From the NCBI GenBank assembly GCA_964383905.1, contig CAYLJO010000287.1, positions 1 to 6,862 of the forward strand: a stretch of DNA of 6,862 nucleotides, in the 5' to 3' direction. Shown in pieces: positions 1 to 6,328 of this stretch. A model generated the notes under the pieces. The model was not told where the DNA came from and did no database searches. It saw only the letters and a program-made list of their open reading frames with translations. The DNA comes from CAYLJO01 sp964383905 (GTDB taxonomy: Bacteria; Acidobacteriota; Blastocatellia; Pyrinomonadales; Pyrinomonadaceae). Both the position numbers and the translations under genes were made by a program. Position 1 is the first letter of the stretch. Every line of letters starts with the position of its first letter.

Positions 1-119
1 TTGAGCCGGGGCCGAGCGCCGAACGCTCCGGGTGCGAAGAGGAACAGCGGCAGGCAAACAGTGTGAATAGTCAGCGTCCTGTGTTTTATTAATGCGTATA
101 GCCATGAGGTCTCATCCAC
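1..119 (-). CDS. Possible 5' end of a secreted-protein gene running off the window
   Basis: An open frame runs from a GTG at 117-119 to the left edge (39 codons, incomplete). Residues 12-15 (KHRT) are basic, and residues 16-34 form a hydrophobic stretch (LTIHTVCLPLFLFAPGAFG) followed by ARPR, which looks like a Sec signal peptide with a small-residue cleavage region. No good Shine-Dalgarno precedes the GTG. A second minus-strand frame starting at an ATG (about 103-105) is also open to the edge, and two plus-strand frames could be the tail of an incoming gene. The call rests only on the signal-peptide pattern. No family can be assigned. It would lie just downstream of the KOW gene on the same strand. 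Confidence 0.22.
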   Translation of the reverse strand, partial: MDETSWLYALIKHRTLTIHTVCLPLFLFAPGAFGARPRL

Positions 120-145
120 GAAACTAGTCGGAGGCCTTTCGCGTC

Positions 146-388
146 TTAGCTTAAATCTCCGGGCTCTATCTTTTCCACGACGGAAAAACTTACGTTGATA
201 GTATGCCGCGCGTTATCCGGCTCCCCCTCGAACCGCCCCTCTATCGTTAGCCGCCGGTTCTTGTTATCAACCCTGACGACCCTCCCGTAGAAAGAGGCGC
301 CTGCCCCCTTCTTTACGCGCACGGCATCCCCTTTGAAAAATTGATCGTCCTTACCCATAATCATCCCGCCTGAATCGGCCTCGAACAA
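146..388 (-). CDS. Stand-alone KOW-domain protein, NusG C-terminal type
   Basis: An 80-residue protein. Residues 17-74 read like the C-terminal KOW domain of NusG: FFKGDAVRV at 17-25, a glycine-containing loop (KGAGASFYG, 27-35), VVRVD at 37-41, a variable strand around RLTIEGRF (46-53), and a closing FSVVEKI (68-74). In NusG-family factors this small beta-barrel contacts NusE/S10 or Rho while a separate NGN domain binds RNA polymerase. No NGN domain is encoded here, so any role in transcription or translation is inferred from the fold. The start is TTG at 386-388, chosen because GGAGGTG lies 6 bases upstream, whereas the internal ATGs (codons 9 and 11) lack a well-spaced site. There is no signal peptide or membrane segment. 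It lies 288 bp downstream of the response regulator, so it is probably a separate unit. Another small SH3-like barrel protein is the main alternative. Confidence 0.72.
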   Translation of the reverse strand: MFEADSGGMIMGKDDQFFKGDAVRVKKGAGASFYGRVVRVDNKNRRLTIEGRFEGEPDNARHTINVSFSVVEKIEPGDLS

Positions 389-394
389 AGATCA

Positions 395-401
395 CACCTC
401 C
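395..401 (-). promoter_or_regulatory. Ribosome-binding site that sets the TTG start of the KOW gene
   Basis: The minus strand reads GGAGGTG inside a purine-rich run (positions 395-404), then six bases, then TTG at 386-388. The spacing is optimal and the match to the anti-Shine-Dalgarno is strong. This is the main reason to prefer the rare TTG over the downstream ATG codons. Confidence 0.7.
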
Positions 402-450
402 CCCTGGATTTCATCGACCGGAAGTGTTGTCGGAATTCCGGGTAGATGGG

Positions 451-476
451 CTAAGTGACTTTGCTATTTCACTTAG
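451..476. other. Perfect 8-bp dyad upstream of the KOW gene
   Basis: CTAAGTGA at 451-458 and TCACTTAG at 469-476 are perfect inverted arms around a 10-base AT-rich spacer. The dyad sits 63 bases upstream of the KOW start codon, so it could be an operator or a hairpin in the 5' leader. Neither strand shows a T-run after the arms, which argues against an intrinsic terminator. Confidence 0.4.
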
Positions 477-503
477 GGGCGTAATCCTCCTGCACAGACT
501 CAT

Positions 504-530
504 CCCGCCCGTCATAATAGAGAGGGCGGG
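504..530. other. GC-rich 7-bp inverted repeat between the response regulator and KOW genes
   Basis: CCCGCCC at 504-510 pairs with GGGCGGG at 524-530 around a 13-base AT-rich loop. The stem is strong and lies 147 bases past the response-regulator stop, where an operon terminator could be. No U-tract follows in the minus direction, so a factor-independent terminator is not established. The rest of the 389-676 gap holds no ORF I can support. Confidence 0.35.
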
Positions 531-676
531 CGGCGGGGTGTGTCCTTGTTATTAAGATTCTCGTGTCTGATTTTTAACGACAGGCCAGGCCTCGGTATTT
601 AACCGACCGGGTGTGCTCAGATAATCGGTGGGGACGGGCGTTCGCTGAATCGGTGAGGCCGCGCGCTGCTGTGGCT

Positions 677-1309
677 TTAATCTAGCAGCCTATTTTTGTG
701 GGCGTAGTGCGTCAGTTCGGCGTTAGTCCTCATGCCCATCTTCTCCAGGATCCGCGCCCGGTAGGTGCTGATGGTGCCGACACTCAAGTTTAGTATGTCG
801 GCGATCTCGCCGACCGTCTTCCCCGACGCGATCAGGCGCAGCACCTCGAACTCGCGGTCCGAGAGGGTCTCGTGCGGCGGTCGGTCGGCCCCTTCTCTCA
901 GGTCAATGACGAGCTTCTCGGCGAGGGCCGGGCTTACGTACACGCCGCCCTTGATGACTTTGTTGACGGCCTCGGCCAGCTCGGAACGCGGGCTGTTTTT
1001 CGTGACGTAGCCGGCGGCTCCCGCCTTCAAAGCCCGCCGCGCGAATAGTTCCTCCGAGTGCATGCTGAGGATCAGCACGGGGAGGCGGGGCCGAATCTTC
1101 TTCATCTCCTTCAGCGCTTCCAGCCCGTCCCTGCCGCCAAGCGATAGATCGAGCACCACGACGTCCCAGTCCTGTTCCCGCACGAGTTCGAGCGCCACCG
1201 GGGCCGTGCCCGCCTCGCCGAAGGCGGTCGCGCCGGGCGGCTTATCCAGTATCCTCCTCACGCCGTCACGGACGACTTCGTGGTCATCAACTATGAGGAC
1301 TCTCCTCAT
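677..1309 (-). CDS. Response regulator, NarL/FixJ family (REC + LuxR-type HTH)
   Basis: A 210-residue cytoplasmic DNA-binding response regulator of normal family length. The receiver domain covers about residues 3-120: acidic pocket D8-D9, predicted phospho-acceptor D54 in VVVLDLSLGGRDG, switch residue S82 in LILSMHS, and conserved K104 in YVTKNS. The LuxR/GerE helix-turn-helix covers about 147-205, with LSDREFEVLRLIASGKT (149-165), then EIADILNLSVGTISTYRARI and KMGMRTNAEL. All key residues are present, so it should be phosphorylated and bind DNA as a dimer. The ATG at 1307-1309 is the natural start because the REC domain begins at once, although no strong Shine-Dalgarno is visible. It follows the histidine kinase by 36 bp on the same strand and is almost certainly its partner. 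Its target promoters are not evident. Confidence 0.95.
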   Translation of the reverse strand: MRRVLIVDDHEVVRDGVRRILDKPPGATAFGEAGTAPVALELVREQDWDVVVLDLSLGGRDGLEALKEMKKIRPRLPVLILSMHSEELFARRALKAGAAGYVTKNSPRSELAEAVNKVIKGGVYVSPALAEKLVIDLREGADRPPHETLSDREFEVLRLIASGKTVGEIADILNLSVGTISTYRARILEKMGMRTNAELTHYAHKNRLLD

Positions 1310-1345
1310 CGCCGTGGTCTCGCAAGTAGCCGGGCCGCCCGCGCC

Positions 1346-3247
1346 CTAAGAGCCTCCTCCCCAGTTGGAGCGACTGCCCCTGACAAGTTTCTGAGCCGGA
1401 GTCGGAACCCGCACGGTGATCGTTGTTCCCCGGCCCTCACCGCCTTCAATGCTGATCTCGCCGCCCAGGAGGTGTGTTCGCTCCCGCATCCCTAGCAGCC
1501 CGAGCGACTGCGACCCCCCTTTCTCGTCCTCCGTAATCCCTCTCCCGTTGTCGCTGATCGTCAAGTCCAAGTGGGCGTCCTCTTGCCTCATCCTTATGTC
1601 AACCCTCGTCGCCTGCGCGTGACGCAAGACGTTCGTCAGGGCCTCCTGAAAGATACGGAAGACTGCTACCGACTGCTCCCTGTTCAGATCACCGTCTTCC
1701 GGCTGGCAGTCGCAGTGGACTGCAATTCCCGTCCGCGCCTCAAACTGCTGCGCGTACCAGCCGAGCGCCTCCGCAAGTCCGAATTCCTCCAGCGCCGTGG
1801 GCCGCAACTCGGAACTGATTCTCCTGACGGTATCCACAGCGCCGTCAATCAGCCTGATCATGGCCCCGACCTTCTCCCGCAGGGCCGCGAGCCGCGACTG
1901 ATCTGCCGGTTCGGAAATAATTTCGCCTACCTCCTCCAGGTCCCATTTCAAACTCGACAACTCCGCCCCAAGCTCGTCGTGAATCTCACGCGCGATGCGC
2001 GCGCTCTCCTCCTCCCGCACCGAGTGCAGACGCGCCGAGAGCGCGCGCAACTCTTCGTTTGAGCGTCCGAGCCGCTCCTCCGCCCGCTTGCGCTCGGTGA
2101 TGTCGGTGTTCGCCCCGTACCACCTTTCGATGTGCCCTTCCGCATCCCTCAGCGGTACGCCACGACATAGGAACCAACGGTACACCCCGTCGAATCTGCG
2201 GTGACGTTCTTCCTGCTCATAAGGCACCCCGGTCGCCACCGACTCGTACCAGGCCTTCAACACCCGATCCTTATCGTCGGGATGCAGCACGCGCTGCCAC
2301 CCGTCACCTTGGAGTTCTTCCAGCCCGAGTCCCGCGTAGGCGCGCCACTGGTAGTTGCAATAATCGAGGGTGCCGTCAGGCGGCCCGCTCCAGATCTGCT
2401 GGGGTATCGTGTCGAGCACCTTGCGCGCCTGTTCCTCCGCCCGCCTTAGCTGCTCCTCGGCCTGCTTGCGCTCGACGATCTCCTCTCCCAGTTTCTCGTT
2501 GGCCGCCTGTAGCTCCCTCGTCCGTTCGACCACGCGCCGCTCCAGCTCTTCGTTCAGCCGCTTGATTTCCGCCTTGGCCTCCTTCAACTCCGGGGTTTCG
2601 ACGACCTCCCAGTCCCTGTTCCGTCTGACGACCGCGAACTGGTGCGTGCGCACCACGTCGAGCATTTCGGCGGCCCCCGCGTCAGCGAGCGGGTAGCTGC
2701 AAAGCACGATCATCCGCTTGCCGTCCAGCGCTAAGTCCAGCGCCTTCTCGTACCTTCCGAACTCTTCCCAGTTCTCTTTCGTCAGCCACGCCTCGTTACC
2801 GTTCGCCCTCATCCCGGCGTAACCTGTCGCGAGGGCATCGTCGAGCTTTTCGCGCCAGCCATCTATTACCTGCTCGGCGTTGAAGACGCCGTCTTTGAGA
2901 TACCACTTCGCGTGAGGGACGATCTCTATGGAGTCCGCCGTTGGAGCTTGTCGGCTAGGGCCGCGTGAAAATGGGTGCGGGACGATCTTCATGCTGCCCG
3001 CCGTCAGATGCCGGTCGGCCTCCGGGACGGCCCTTCTTAAGGCGGCGGTCGCCTCGTCCAGGCCGAGCGGCTCGCTCACCAACCACAGGCAGAACTCGTT
3101 ATTCTCCAGGCCGGCCTTGAAATACGGCAAGAGGATGTCGAGCAGGTCTTCTTTGGTCTGGTAGAATTGGCAGAAGTGCGTGCCCCAGGGGATGTCACCC
3201 AGGACGCTGATGCCCATCTTCCTTAGTTCTGATGTCATGGCAGACAC
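1346..3247 (-). CDS. Soluble hybrid-sensor histidine kinase: MEDS, coiled coil, PAS, HisKA_3, HATPase
   Basis: A 633-residue NarL-type (HPK7) sensor kinase without membrane segments, so it should act in the cytoplasm. Residues 17-205 form a MEDS domain (the DcmR-type sensory domain), from WGTHFCQFY at 21-29 to KRMIVLCSYPL at 177-187. A charged coiled coil spans about 220-275. A PAS_3 domain with its PAC tail covers about 276-388 (HPDDKDR at 322-328, GANTDITERK at 378-387). HisKA_3 has predicted phospho-acceptor H423 in REIHDELGAELSSLKWDL. The ATPase carries an N-box (FQEALTNVLRHA, N539), DNGRG at 566-570, GLLGMRER at 583-590 and GRGTTITV at 605-612. The kinase therefore looks intact. The ligand is unknown, since MEDS is only loosely linked to hydrocarbon-derivative sensing. 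Start: GTG at 3245-3247. ATG at 3236-3238 (three codons in) is equally possible, as neither has a clear Shine-Dalgarno. An extra segment of about 21 residues interrupts the MEDS domain. Confidence 0.94.
   Translation of the reverse strand: MSAMTSELRKMGISVLGDIPWGTHFCQFYQTKEDLLDILLPYFKAGLENNEFCLWLVSEPLGLDEATAALRRAVPEADRHLTAGSMKIVPHPFSRGPSRQAPTADSIEIVPHAKWYLKDGVFNAEQVIDGWREKLDDALATGYAGMRANGNEAWLTKENWEEFGRYEKALDLALDGKRMIVLCSYPLADAGAAEMLDVVRTHQFAVVRRNRDWEVVETPELKEAKAEIKRLNEELERRVVERTRELQAANEKLGEEIVERKQAEEQLRRAEEQARKVLDTIPQQIWSGPPDGTLDYCNYQWRAYAGLGLEELQGDGWQRVLHPDDKDRVLKAWYESVATGVPYEQEERHRRFDGVYRWFLCRGVPLRDAEGHIERWYGANTDITERKRAEERLGRSNEELRALSARLHSVREEESARIAREIHDELGAELSSLKWDLEEVGEIISEPADQSRLAALREKVGAMIRLIDGAVDTVRRISSELRPTALEEFGLAEALGWYAQQFEARTGIAVHCDCQPEDGDLNREQSVAVFRIFQEALTNVLRHAQATRVDIRMRQEDAHLDLTISDNGRGITEDEKGGSQSLGLLGMRERTHLLGGEISIEGGEGRGTTITVRVPTPAQKLVRGSRSNWGGGS
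2910..3001 (-). repeat. Imperfect 29-bp direct repeat, 63-bp period, inside the kinase MEDS domain
   Basis: Copies lie at 2910-2938 and 2973-3001 and match at 22 of 29 positions by eye. On the coding strand both carry the core AGATCGTCCC followed by CAC one base later. They encode GSMKIVPH (84-91) and DSIEIVPH (105-112). The period of 63 bp is exactly 21 codons, so the frame is kept. Typical MEDS domains have a single 'IeIVPh..WYl' segment here, so the upstream copy with its linker looks like an in-frame partial duplication. Confidence 0.6.
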
Positions 3248-3428
3248 ACCACTGTTGAGCCGTCTCCCGCCCGGACAATGTCAGTTTCCCGCAAGCATGA
3301 AGGTCATTCAAGGGTCTCGACGATTAGCGGAAGATTGCGAGTCGGGCCGATTATTGCGGGTAAGGTATCAATGCCGGCAATCTTTTGAACGCCATTTTAG
3401 CCTAAAGGATGATTTGAGGAAAGTAGAA

Positions 3429-3629
3429 TCATCTCGCCGCCATTCGCGCCGTTCCGGCTTTGTTCGCCGGCACGAGGGGAATCTCTATTGAGATGGTCTT
3501 CCATCGCCGACCCGCCGGCAGATACTCGTAAGAACATGTTAGGCTCCCGCCCCAGTGATCCTTGATTATGAAATCCCATGTCGGCGTCTTGGACTCACCC
3601 CCGACTCCCTCTTGTGGGCCATCACTCAT
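3429..3629 (-). CDS. Small 66-residue protein of unknown function
   Basis: The ATG at 3627-3629 is preceded by a perfect AGGAGG (3635-3640) with a 5-base spacer, the best ribosome-binding site in the window, so I regard the ORF as real or recently real. I do not recognise the family. The N-terminus (MSDGPQEGVGGES) is polar and probably flexible. The middle, WDFIIKDHWGGSLTCSYEYLPAG, and the following WKTISIEIPLVP look like paired beta strands. That stretch faintly resembles the end of a histidine-kinase ATPase domain (I.DHGG.....G....I.IPL), but the ATP-binding boxes are absent and the match is too short to name. The C-terminus is basic (RMAAR). It has no signal peptide or membrane segment. 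It starts 22 bp after the stop of the polymerase remnant and may be co-transcribed with it. The histidine kinase begins about 180 bp downstream, and that gap holds no feature I can support. Confidence 0.55.
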   Translation of the reverse strand: MSDGPQEGVGGESKTPTWDFIIKDHWGGSLTCSYEYLPAGRRWKTISIEIPLVPANKAGTARMAAR

Positions 3630-3634
3630 AAGAA

Positions 3635-3640
3635 CCTCCT
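3635..3640 (-). promoter_or_regulatory. Consensus Shine-Dalgarno of the 66-residue ORF
   Basis: The minus strand reads AGGAGG, then TTCTT, then ATG. It is a perfect match at ideal spacing. It fixes this frame over the overlapping 60-codon frame at 3397-3579, which has no such site. Confidence 0.65.
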
Positions 3641-3651
3641 GAAATGAGCAA

Positions 3652-4165
3652 TTATCTCTTTAGCCACGCCGTTCCAACGACCGGCTCAACCTCCACCGGC
3701 ACATCAGGTAAGTATTCTTCCCCCGCCCCTCTCATCGCCCCGGCCACTACTTTCGCCACCTCTTCCGCTCTTTCTGCCGGGGCCTCCACCACCACCTCAT
3801 CATGAATGGTATTGACCACCCGGCTCTTCAAAGCGGGTAGCCTTTGCCCCAGCAGCACCAACGCCCGTTTGAGAATATCCGCCGAGGTCCCCTGCGCCGG
3901 CGCGTTGCGCGCCGCCAGTGAGACACCTGCCACCGCCTCCCGGTCCGCAGGGTCGAAGTCGAACCGGATCACCCGCCCGGAAATCGTCCGCACGCTTCCG
4001 GTCTCGATCGCCTCACGAACCGTGCGCCTCATCCATTCATCCAGCCGCGGGTGGGCCGCATAGTAGCGCCCCATCAACGCCCGCGCCTCCTCCTCCGTCC
4101 TCCCGGAGACGCGCGCGAATCTTCACGCCCCGATCCCGTACGCCACGCCGTAATTCAAGCACTGG
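3652..4165 (-). pseudogene. C-terminal remnant of a family A DNA polymerase (PolA-like)
   Basis: The open part (3652-4077, 141 codons) matches the end of the polymerase domain. It has GRYYAAHPRLDEWM, then the RNAPAQGTSADILKRAL helix typical of the family, then motif C as NTIHDEVVVEAP with the catalytic aspartate, and the terminal VVGTAWLKR. Reading on upstream in the same frame gives EEEARAL, RFARVSG, an in-frame TGA at 4123-4125, then LNYGVAYGIGA, the motif B/O-helix signature. The family usually has Arg or Lys where the TGA stands, so a CGA to TGA change would explain it. Homology fades near 4160-4165. Motif A, the exonuclease domains and the N-terminus (well over 400 residues in full-length polymerases) are missing. 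It cannot encode an active polymerase. Phage-type or chromosomal origin cannot be told from this piece. Confidence 0.82.
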
Positions 4166-4327
4166 TCGCCGATCCTGTTCTATTCCGGGGCGTCCTTTGC
4201 GCGTGACCAGCAGCAGGCGATTGCCGCCGGTGCTCAGGGGTATCAGGTCAAACCGGCTGACAGCGATCTGTTGATTGAGGAGGTCTCCCGCATCATTTCA
4301 GCAGCAAAGAGATGTATGGTTACGTGA
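4160..4327 (+). pseudogene. C-terminal remnant of a response-regulator receiver domain
   Basis: The plus strand encodes about 51 residues from ATC at 4172 to TGA at 4325-4327. They read like the last third of a receiver domain: ILFYSGASFARD (beta4 and the switch region, S at residue 5), QQQAIAAGAQGY (alpha4), the conserved QVKPADSDLL with the invariant Lys-Pro, and EEVSRIISAAK (alpha5). There is no start codon. An in-frame TAA lies just upstream at 4151-4153, and the acidic pocket and phospho-acceptor Asp are absent. The truncated 5' end abuts the truncated 5' end of the polymerase remnant, which points to a rearrangement breakpoint near 4160-4172. The stretch 4328-4425 up to the GH9 stop holds nothing recognisable. 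Confidence 0.6.
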
Positions 4328-4425
4328 ATGGTCGCGGGTGAGGCAAGAGTGGTAAGGTTTTCTGCACGAGGGCGAGCAGATTCCCGCGGTCCACTGCAAC
4401 ACCACTGGTATACTCACCTATGTGC

Positions 4426-6186
4426 TCAATCTGTTTGCTCCAGTACTGATTGTACCCACTCGTAATAGGCCACGTGGGGACTCCAGTATTCATTGGTGCG
4501 CCAATTGAATCCGTATCCGGTATCTAATACGGGTTCATCATCCTGGTTGCCGCAGATACCGTTCATGATACCGCCGGGGATCAACCCGACATAACGAGAA
4601 TGAGGGTAGGGATTCCGAGCGCCTTCGCCCGTCATTAGCGTGGCACCGAACGGATTTGCGCCCATAATCCATTCCAGTTGTCTGTAGGCCAGATCCCGGT
4701 AGGCTGGGCGACGAAGGTCACGCGCGGCCATGGCGAGCAACAGGGCACAGCACTCCAGATGGGCATTCAGGCCCTGCCACCAGAATTGTTTACGCACAGG
4801 CATAAAGTGGCGGTAGGTGAGTTGTCCTCCGAGAGGCCGATAGCGCTCCGGGGTGGGGGAGCCGAGGAATAGACCGAAGGGCATAATCCCATAAGCGGAA
4901 CGCGCACACATCGGTAGGACATACTCTTCGATGTATAAAAGCACGGCCCCGCGCCATCGTGGGGCCTGCTTGTTATCCGGGTATGCGCGCGCGGCATAGA
5001 GCAATGCCAGGGCAGGCAGCGCGGAATCCACTGCATTCGCGTAAGGACTCGCGTCCAGGCCAGACGCACGGAAGAATCCGCGGATCAGCTTCTGGTCAGC
5101 GGTGAACTCCTTAACCTGTAGATCGAGGATCCGGTCGGCGAGCCGCCCGGCCTCTCTCGCGTATAACTCTTTCCCCGTAGACCTATGTAATTCGAGAGCG
5201 GCCATCAACCACCAGCCTAGTTCTCGGGTATTTCCTTGTCTTAGGTTAGCTTCCCAGCAGCGAACCCCGGCTTTAAGACAACTCTCTGCGTACGCGGCAT
5301 CGACCTCAGAGAATGCCTGGGCGACCATTGCCTCCAGGGCCGTAAACATCGCCTGCACCAAGGCATGTTTTGTGGTGTTGATGTAGCGGTCATCCGCCGT
5401 GCCCGGTTGGTTATCAGTCCAGTGGTTGTCGCTGTTATCACCGTTGATGCCGCCCGCGGTGTCAGCCCAGATGCGGCCATCCGTGTCCTGCATTTTGAGG
5501 AAATACCGGTTGCCCCAGCGCACCTCCTCGCGCACGGGGGCGAGCCCGCTGCCGGCAGGATCCCATGATTCCCCGAGGCTGCGCGCCACATGAAGCAGAC
5601 CGAAGCCGTTCATCATGGTCGCATCCATCCATTTGCGCAGGTCTCCGGCATCATGCCATCCGCCCGTAACGTCTACGTGTTGACCGTTGTCGCGCCGACG
5701 GGCGTCATCAAGATGGCATACCGGGTGGACGCCCGGCACGGCCACACCACAGCGCTGGTACCTGTGATAACCGACCGCCTTCGGTAGCGTCCGCCTCCAG
5801 GCATCCGGGCGGATGAAGAACGGGATTGAGCGCTCGTCACCGATTCGCACCTGGTACATACCCAGGCGTGTCACGTCGTTAAAATCTCCCACTAAACAGT
5901 CGCCAAAGTCTGACCGGGTTTTGTGTAAGGGTCTCTCCGTGCGAAAGGCAGGGCCGCTACTGATGTCATATAAAACAAAAGTTTGTGGTACCTGGCCGCC
6001 TTGCGCCGCAAGGCGGAACACCACAATCTTACCGGAATCAGGCCGGTAGCCCGCATGGCTCAGCGCAATCGCTGGTCCTCGGTCAGCCACCTGTTTCTCG
6101 ACTGGGTCTTTAAGCGGCGGACCTTCCTGCGCCCATGACATGGAAGCGCTCAGGCCGATCCCGTACACAAATTCTCTTCTATTCAT
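4426..6186 (-). CDS. Glycoside hydrolase family 9 (cellulase-type), Tat-exported, with N-terminal Ig-like domain
   Basis: A 586-residue GH9 enzyme from ATG at 6184-6186. The N-terminus MNRREFVYGIGLSASMSWA carries a twin-arginine motif (R3-R4) and a short hydrophobic region, so export by Tat is likely. Residues about 39-125 form the CelD_N immunoglobulin-like domain (SHAGYRP early, GMYQVRIG late). The (alpha/alpha)6 catalytic domain covers about 128-583. It has DVTGGWHDAGD with predicted catalytic-base aspartates D179 and D182, PHSRYVG with H529 and R531, and TNEYW with predicted acid E566. All signature residues are present. GH9 enzymes mainly cleave beta-1,4-glucans by inversion, and some act on related beta-glycans, so the substrate is not certain. 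No carbohydrate-binding or dockerin module is visible. A longer TTG start at 6219 exists, but it would bury the Tat signal. GAGGTG lies 12 bases upstream of the ATG. The gene stands alone, flanked by an IS3 fragment and gene debris. Confidence 0.92.
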   Translation of the reverse strand: MNRREFVYGIGLSASMSWAQEGPPLKDPVEKQVADRGPAIALSHAGYRPDSGKIVVFRLAAQGGQVPQTFVLYDISSGPAFRTERPLHKTRSDFGDCLVGDFNDVTRLGMYQVRIGDERSIPFFIRPDAWRRTLPKAVGYHRYQRCGVAVPGVHPVCHLDDARRRDNGQHVDVTGGWHDAGDLRKWMDATMMNGFGLLHVARSLGESWDPAGSGLAPVREEVRWGNRYFLKMQDTDGRIWADTAGGINGDNSDNHWTDNQPGTADDRYINTTKHALVQAMFTALEAMVAQAFSEVDAAYAESCLKAGVRCWEANLRQGNTRELGWWLMAALELHRSTGKELYAREAGRLADRILDLQVKEFTADQKLIRGFFRASGLDASPYANAVDSALPALALLYAARAYPDNKQAPRWRGAVLLYIEEYVLPMCARSAYGIMPFGLFLGSPTPERYRPLGGQLTYRHFMPVRKQFWWQGLNAHLECCALLLAMAARDLRRPAYRDLAYRQLEWIMGANPFGATLMTGEGARNPYPHSRYVGLIPGGIMNGICGNQDDEPVLDTGYGFNWRTNEYWSPHVAYYEWVQSVLEQTD

Positions 6187-6328
6187 CGAAACACTGTTCA
6201 CCTCATCTTTCTGTCGCAAATCCTAGAGCGCACCGCACCATTCAAACTCGAAATACAGCTCACCCCCGGCTTAGTTCAACCCAGAACTGTGTGGCGGCTC
6301 CGTGCCTCAACCCAAAGTAGTCACCTGC

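Noticed and set aside
514..519. TATTAT on the minus strand as a -10 box for the KOW gene
   Set aside because: No acceptable -35 hexamer lies at 16-18 bases, and the site sits inside a GC-rich hairpin loop.
504..530. Intrinsic terminator of the two-component operon
   Set aside because: The stem is strong, but no U-tract follows in the direction of transcription.
623..655. Direct repeat AATCGGTG at 623-630 and 648-655
   Set aside because: Only two 8-bp copies 25 bp apart with no further structure, so this is compatible with chance.
1571..2062. 163-codon plus-strand ORF inside the histidine kinase
   Set aside because: It is antisense to the HisKA_3 and ATPase regions, whose motifs are intact on the minus strand.
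3394..3399. TAAAAT on the minus strand as a -10 box for the histidine kinase
   Set aside because: The -35 partner (TTTCCT) is poor, and the sequence is part of a short palindrome, so chance is likely.
3397..3579. 60-codon minus-strand ORF overlapping the 66-codon gene
   Set aside because: It is in another frame, has no ribosome-binding site and lies largely within the better-supported 3429-3629 frame.
3652..4077. Intact small DNA polymerase or phage replication gene
   Set aside because: It lacks motif A and has a stop between motif B and the open part, so it is a remnant.
3918..4274. 118-codon plus-strand ORF across the polymerase remnant
   Set aside because: It is proline/arginine-rich antisense to recognisable polymerase motifs. 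The receiver-domain similarity nearby is in a different plus frame.
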